The translations under genes and the position numbers were made by a program. The notes below the pieces were generated by a model. That model was not told the DNA's origin. It ran no database searches and saw nothing but the letters and a program-made list of their open reading frames with translations. Positions 4,318 through 6,738 of a stretch of 6,738 bases of DNA are shown piece after piece. The DNA comes from Methanomicrobiales archaeon (GTDB lineage Archaea; Halobacteriota; Methanomicrobia; Methanomicrobiales; Methanoculleaceae), in contig JAGVUK010000199.1 of the NCBI GenBank assembly GCA_019136335.1, positions 1 through 6,738 of the forward strand, read 5' to 3'. The stretch's first letter is position 1; each line of letters begins with the position of its first letter.

Positions 4318-6030
4318 ATGGGTGAACTCTTAATCAAGAACGGGTTCGTCTTTGACCCCCTGCAGGGGATCAAGGGCGACCGGATGGATATCGGGGTCAG
4401 GGACGGCAAGATCGTCGAGACGAGCGCCCTCTCGAGCCCGAAGACGATCGATGCCGCCGGTATGACCGTGATGGCGGGCGGCGTCGACATCCACTCCCAC
4501 GTGGTCGGGCCGAAGGTGAACGTCGGCCGGCTCTTCCGGCCGGAGGACAAACTCTTCAAGAGCCCCCACAAATCTCCTACGTGCAACCGTATGGAGATGG
4601 GGTTCTCGGTCCCCTCCACGTTCAAGACCGGCTACGACTACGCCCGGATGGGCTACGTCTTCGTCAACGAGGCCGCGATGCCCCCGCTCCACTCCCCGCA
4701 CGTCCACGAGGAGATCCGCGACACCCCGATCATCGACAACGCCGCGATGCCGGTCTTCGGGAACAACTGGTTCACCCTCGAATACCTCAAGAACCACGAG
4801 ATCGAGAACAACGCCGCCTACACCGCCTGGCTGCTGCGGGCCACGCGCGGGTTCGCCATCAAGGTCGTGAACCCCGGCGGAACCGAGGCCTGGGGATGGG
4901 GGCTGAACTGCGAGCACATCCACGACCCGGTCCCGTACTTCGACATCACCCCGGCAAAGATCGTGACCGGTCTCATCGAAACGAACGAACACCTGGGCCT
5001 CCCCCATTCGATGCACCTGCACTGCAACAACCTCGGGAACCCGGGCAACTACACCGATACCCTCGACTCGCTCAGGCTCGCCGAGGGCTACACCGCAAAG
5101 AACGAGTTCGGCCGGGAACAGGTGATGCACGTCACGCACATCCAGTTCTGCGCCTACGGCGGTGACTCCTGGAGGAACGTCGAGTCCCGGGCCGACAAGA
5201 TCATGGACTACGTGAACACCCACGACAACATCACCATCGACCTCGGTGCGGTGACCCTCGACGAGACCACGACCATGACCGCGGACGGGCCGTTCGAGCA
5301 CCACCTCCAGGCCCTCAACAACCTGAAATGGGCAAACACGGACGTCGAACTCGAGACCGCGGCGGGTATCGTCCCCTACATCTACAGCCCGAACGTCAAG
5401 GTCTGCACCATCCAGTGGGCCATCGGCCTGGAACTTGCACTCCTCTCCAGGGACCCGATGCGGACGTTCATCACCACCGATCACCCGAACGCCGGGCCGT
5501 TCACCCGCTACCCGCGTGTCATAAAGTGGCTGATGAGCCGTGCGGCGCGTGACGAGACCATGAAGACGTTCAAGTGGCTTGAACGGACGATCGAGTCCAC
5601 ATCCATAGACGGCATCGACCGCGAACTCACGCTCTACGAGATCGCCCAGATGACCCGTGCGGGGCCGGCAAAGGCGCTCGGGGTCAGCAACATCTACGGC
5701 GGGCTCGCCCCCGGCATGGACGCCGATATCGCCGTCTACGCCCTCAACCCCGAGAATATGCCCTCCGACCCGGAGATGATCGAGAAGGCCTTCTCCCGGT
5801 GCGCCTACCTGGTCAAGGACGGCATCGTGACCGTCAAAGGTGGCGAGGTCGTCACAGAGCCCGCAAAGCGGACCGTCTGGGTCGACGTGAAGGTCCCGGA
5901 GAACGCACAGGTGCAGAGAGATATCTACGAGCACTTCCTCCGGCACTACAGCGTGAAACTCGACAACTACTCGCTCTTTGAGGAACACCTCCACAACCCG
6001 CGGGTGATCGAGGTCGACGCGACAGAATGA
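4318..6030 (+). CDS. fwdA: Formylmethanofuran dehydrogenase subunit A (binuclear-metal formyl hydrolase)
   Basis: Amidohydrolase-superfamily subunit that condenses formate, delivered by an internal tunnel from FwdB, with the amino group of methanofuran to give formylmethanofuran. 570 residues, full family length. Metal-site residues are in place: H59 and H61 in GGVDIHSHVVG, K182 in GFAIKVVNPGG (the lysine carboxylated in the Methanothermobacter wolfeii structure, where it is Lys178), H235 in SMHLHCNN, H271 or H274 in VMHVTHIQF, and catalytic D388 in ITTDHPNAGP. The C-terminal beta domain contains the amidohydrolase GLAPGMDADIAVYAL turn (about 462-476). Start ATG 4318 lies 3 nt after the fwdB stop, with G-rich GGGGGA (4305-4310) as a likely ribosome site inside fwdB. 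It is the third gene of the operon. No anomalies. Confidence 0.97.
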   Translation: MGELLIKNGFVFDPLQGIKGDRMDIGVRDGKIVETSALSSPKTIDAAGMTVMAGGVDIHSHVVGPKVNVGRLFRPEDKLFKSPHKSPTCNRMEMGFSVPSTFKTGYDYARMGYVFVNEAAMPPLHSPHVHEEIRDTPIIDNAAMPVFGNNWFTLEYLKNHEIENNAAYTAWLLRATRGFAIKVVNPGGTEAWGWGLNCEHIHDPVPYFDITPAKIVTGLIETNEHLGLPHSMHLHCNNLGNPGNYTDTLDSLRLAEGYTAKNEFGREQVMHVTHIQFCAYGGDSWRNVESRADKIMDYVNTHDNITIDLGAVTLDETTTMTADGPFEHHLQALNNLKWANTDVELETAAGIVPYIYSPNVKVCTIQWAIGLELALLSRDPMRTFITTDHPNAGPFTRYPRVIKWLMSRAARDETMKTFKWLERTIESTSIDGIDRELTLYEIAQMTRAGPAKALGVSNIYGGLAPGMDADIAVYALNPENMPSDPEMIEKAFSRCAYLVKDGIVTVKGGEVVTEPAKRTVWVDVKVPENAQVQRDIYEHFLRHYSVKLDNYSLFEEHLHNPRVIEVDATE

Positions 6031-6040
6031 GGCGATGATC

Positions 6041-6738
6041 ATGAAAACAGTAATCCTCACCCTGACCAACCCCCCCGAACTCATGCTCGAGGGGCAGAAC
6101 ATCACTCCGGATAACTTTGCAGGAAAGAAAGCCGCCGAGATCGCCGCCCTCGATGTCTGGGAGGGCAAACAGAAGAGCCCGCTCGGGAATTACTTCACGG
6201 TTGCAGGCGACGGCGGAGCGACGGCAGCCGAGACGAAGATCGTCCTGCGCGGGGACTGCACCCGTGTGAAAAGGATCGGCCAGCAGATGACCGCAGGCGA
6301 GATCGTCATCGAAGGCAACGCCGACATGTACATCGGCGGCTGGATGAAAGGCGGGAAGATCCACGTGAGAGGAAACGTCGACTCCTTCTGCGGCATCGGG
6401 ATGGAAGGCGGCGAGCTCGTCATCGACGGGAACGCCGGACACCACCTGGGCGCATCGCCCCGCGGCGAGTGGCGCGGCATGCAGGGCGGGCTGATCCGGG
6501 TCGCCGGGGACGTCGGCAACGACACGGCCACGTTCATCAACGGCGGGACGATCATCGTCGGCGGCGATGCGGATATTCACGTCTCCACCCACGGCGAAGG
6601 CGGCACCGTCATCATCAAGGGCAACGCCAAAGGCCGCGTCGGCGGGCAGATGGTGAAAGGCGACATCTACGTCTATGGGATGATAGAAAACCCGCTCCCG
6701 GGATTCAAGATGGTCGGCGAGGTGGAGCAGGAGGTCGA
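6041..6738 (+). CDS. fwdC: Formylmethanofuran dehydrogenase subunit C, 3' end cut by window edge
   Basis: FwdC packs against FwdA and the FwdB/D unit as a right-handed beta-helix related to the C-terminal domain of glutamate synthase large subunit. 232 codons are visible; the family is about 260-275 residues, so only the C-terminus is missing. The glycine repeats are plain from residue about 71 to 215: LRGDCTRVKRIG, IEGNADMYIGGWMKGG, VRGNVDSFCGIGMEGG, IDGNAGHHLGA, VAGDVGND, GGDADIHVSTHGEGG, IKGNAKGRVGGQM. I chose ATG 6041 (MKTVILTLTNPPE) because GAGG at 6029-6032 is 8 nt upstream. An in-frame ATG at 6035 is only 2 nt from that site. It follows fwdA by 10 nt. Other fwd/fmd subunits (E, F, G, H) are not in the window and may follow. 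Confidence 0.95.
   Translation, partial: MKTVILTLTNPPELMLEGQNITPDNFAGKKAAEIAALDVWEGKQKSPLGNYFTVAGDGGATAAETKIVLRGDCTRVKRIGQQMTAGEIVIEGNADMYIGGWMKGGKIHVRGNVDSFCGIGMEGGELVIDGNAGHHLGASPRGEWRGMQGGLIRVAGDVGNDTATFINGGTIIVGGDADIHVSTHGEGGTVIIKGNAKGRVGGQMVKGDIYVYGMIENPLPGFKMVGEVEQEV

Noticed and set aside
4330..6168. 612-codon minus-strand frame opposite fwdA
   Set aside because: Shadow produced by the strong third-position GC bias of fwdA; rich in Val, Asp, Gly and Arg in the usual antisense pattern.

Overview
The window comes from a hydrogenotrophic methanogenic archaeon. It carries the start of a methyl-coenzyme M reductase beta-subunit gene (mcrB, minus strand, running off the left edge) and, divergently on the plus strand, four genes of a tungsten/molybdenum formylmethanofuran dehydrogenase operon in the order fwdD-fwdB-fwdA-fwdC (fwdC runs off the right edge). 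The GC-rich, strongly third-position-biased coding sequence, AT-rich archaeal promoter-like segments with TATA boxes, and the wording of the McrB and Fwd proteins fit Methanomicrobiales, most like Methanoculleus or a close relative. The genus is inference from remembered sequences, not from a search.

Layout: 1-1109 (minus) mcrB, missing about its last 65 residues. 1110-2530 is a 1.42-kb intergenic region. From left to right it holds the mcr promoter and leader; an AT-rich stretch (about 1230-1600) with two perfect palindromes and a further TATA-like box; a GC-rich island (about 1600-2250) with no recognisable gene but several long inverted repeats, including an 11-bp pair closing a 173-nt domain with nested helices; a short AT-rich segment with the fwd promoter; and a GC-rich fwd leader of roughly 175 nt that can fold into nested helices and also carries a 61-codon open frame overlapping fwdD. 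2531-6738 (plus) is fwdD, fwdB, fwdA and partial fwdC, tightly packed (1-nt overlap, 3-nt gap, about 10-nt gap) and so almost certainly one transcript.

Functionally, the window joins the two ends of CO2-reducing methanogenesis. Fwd catalyses the first step (CO2 + methanofuran + reduced ferredoxin to formylmethanofuran): FwdB/FwdD form the W/Mo-bis-pyranopterin CO2-reducing unit, FwdA the binuclear-metal amidohydrolase that condenses formate with methanofuran, and FwdC a glycine-rich beta-helix partner. Mcr catalyses the last step (methyl-CoM + CoB to methane + heterodisulfide). The coding part is ordinary for a methanogen. The unexplained material is in the intergenic region, where I see candidate structured RNA and regulatory signals, all needing comparative or transcript evidence.
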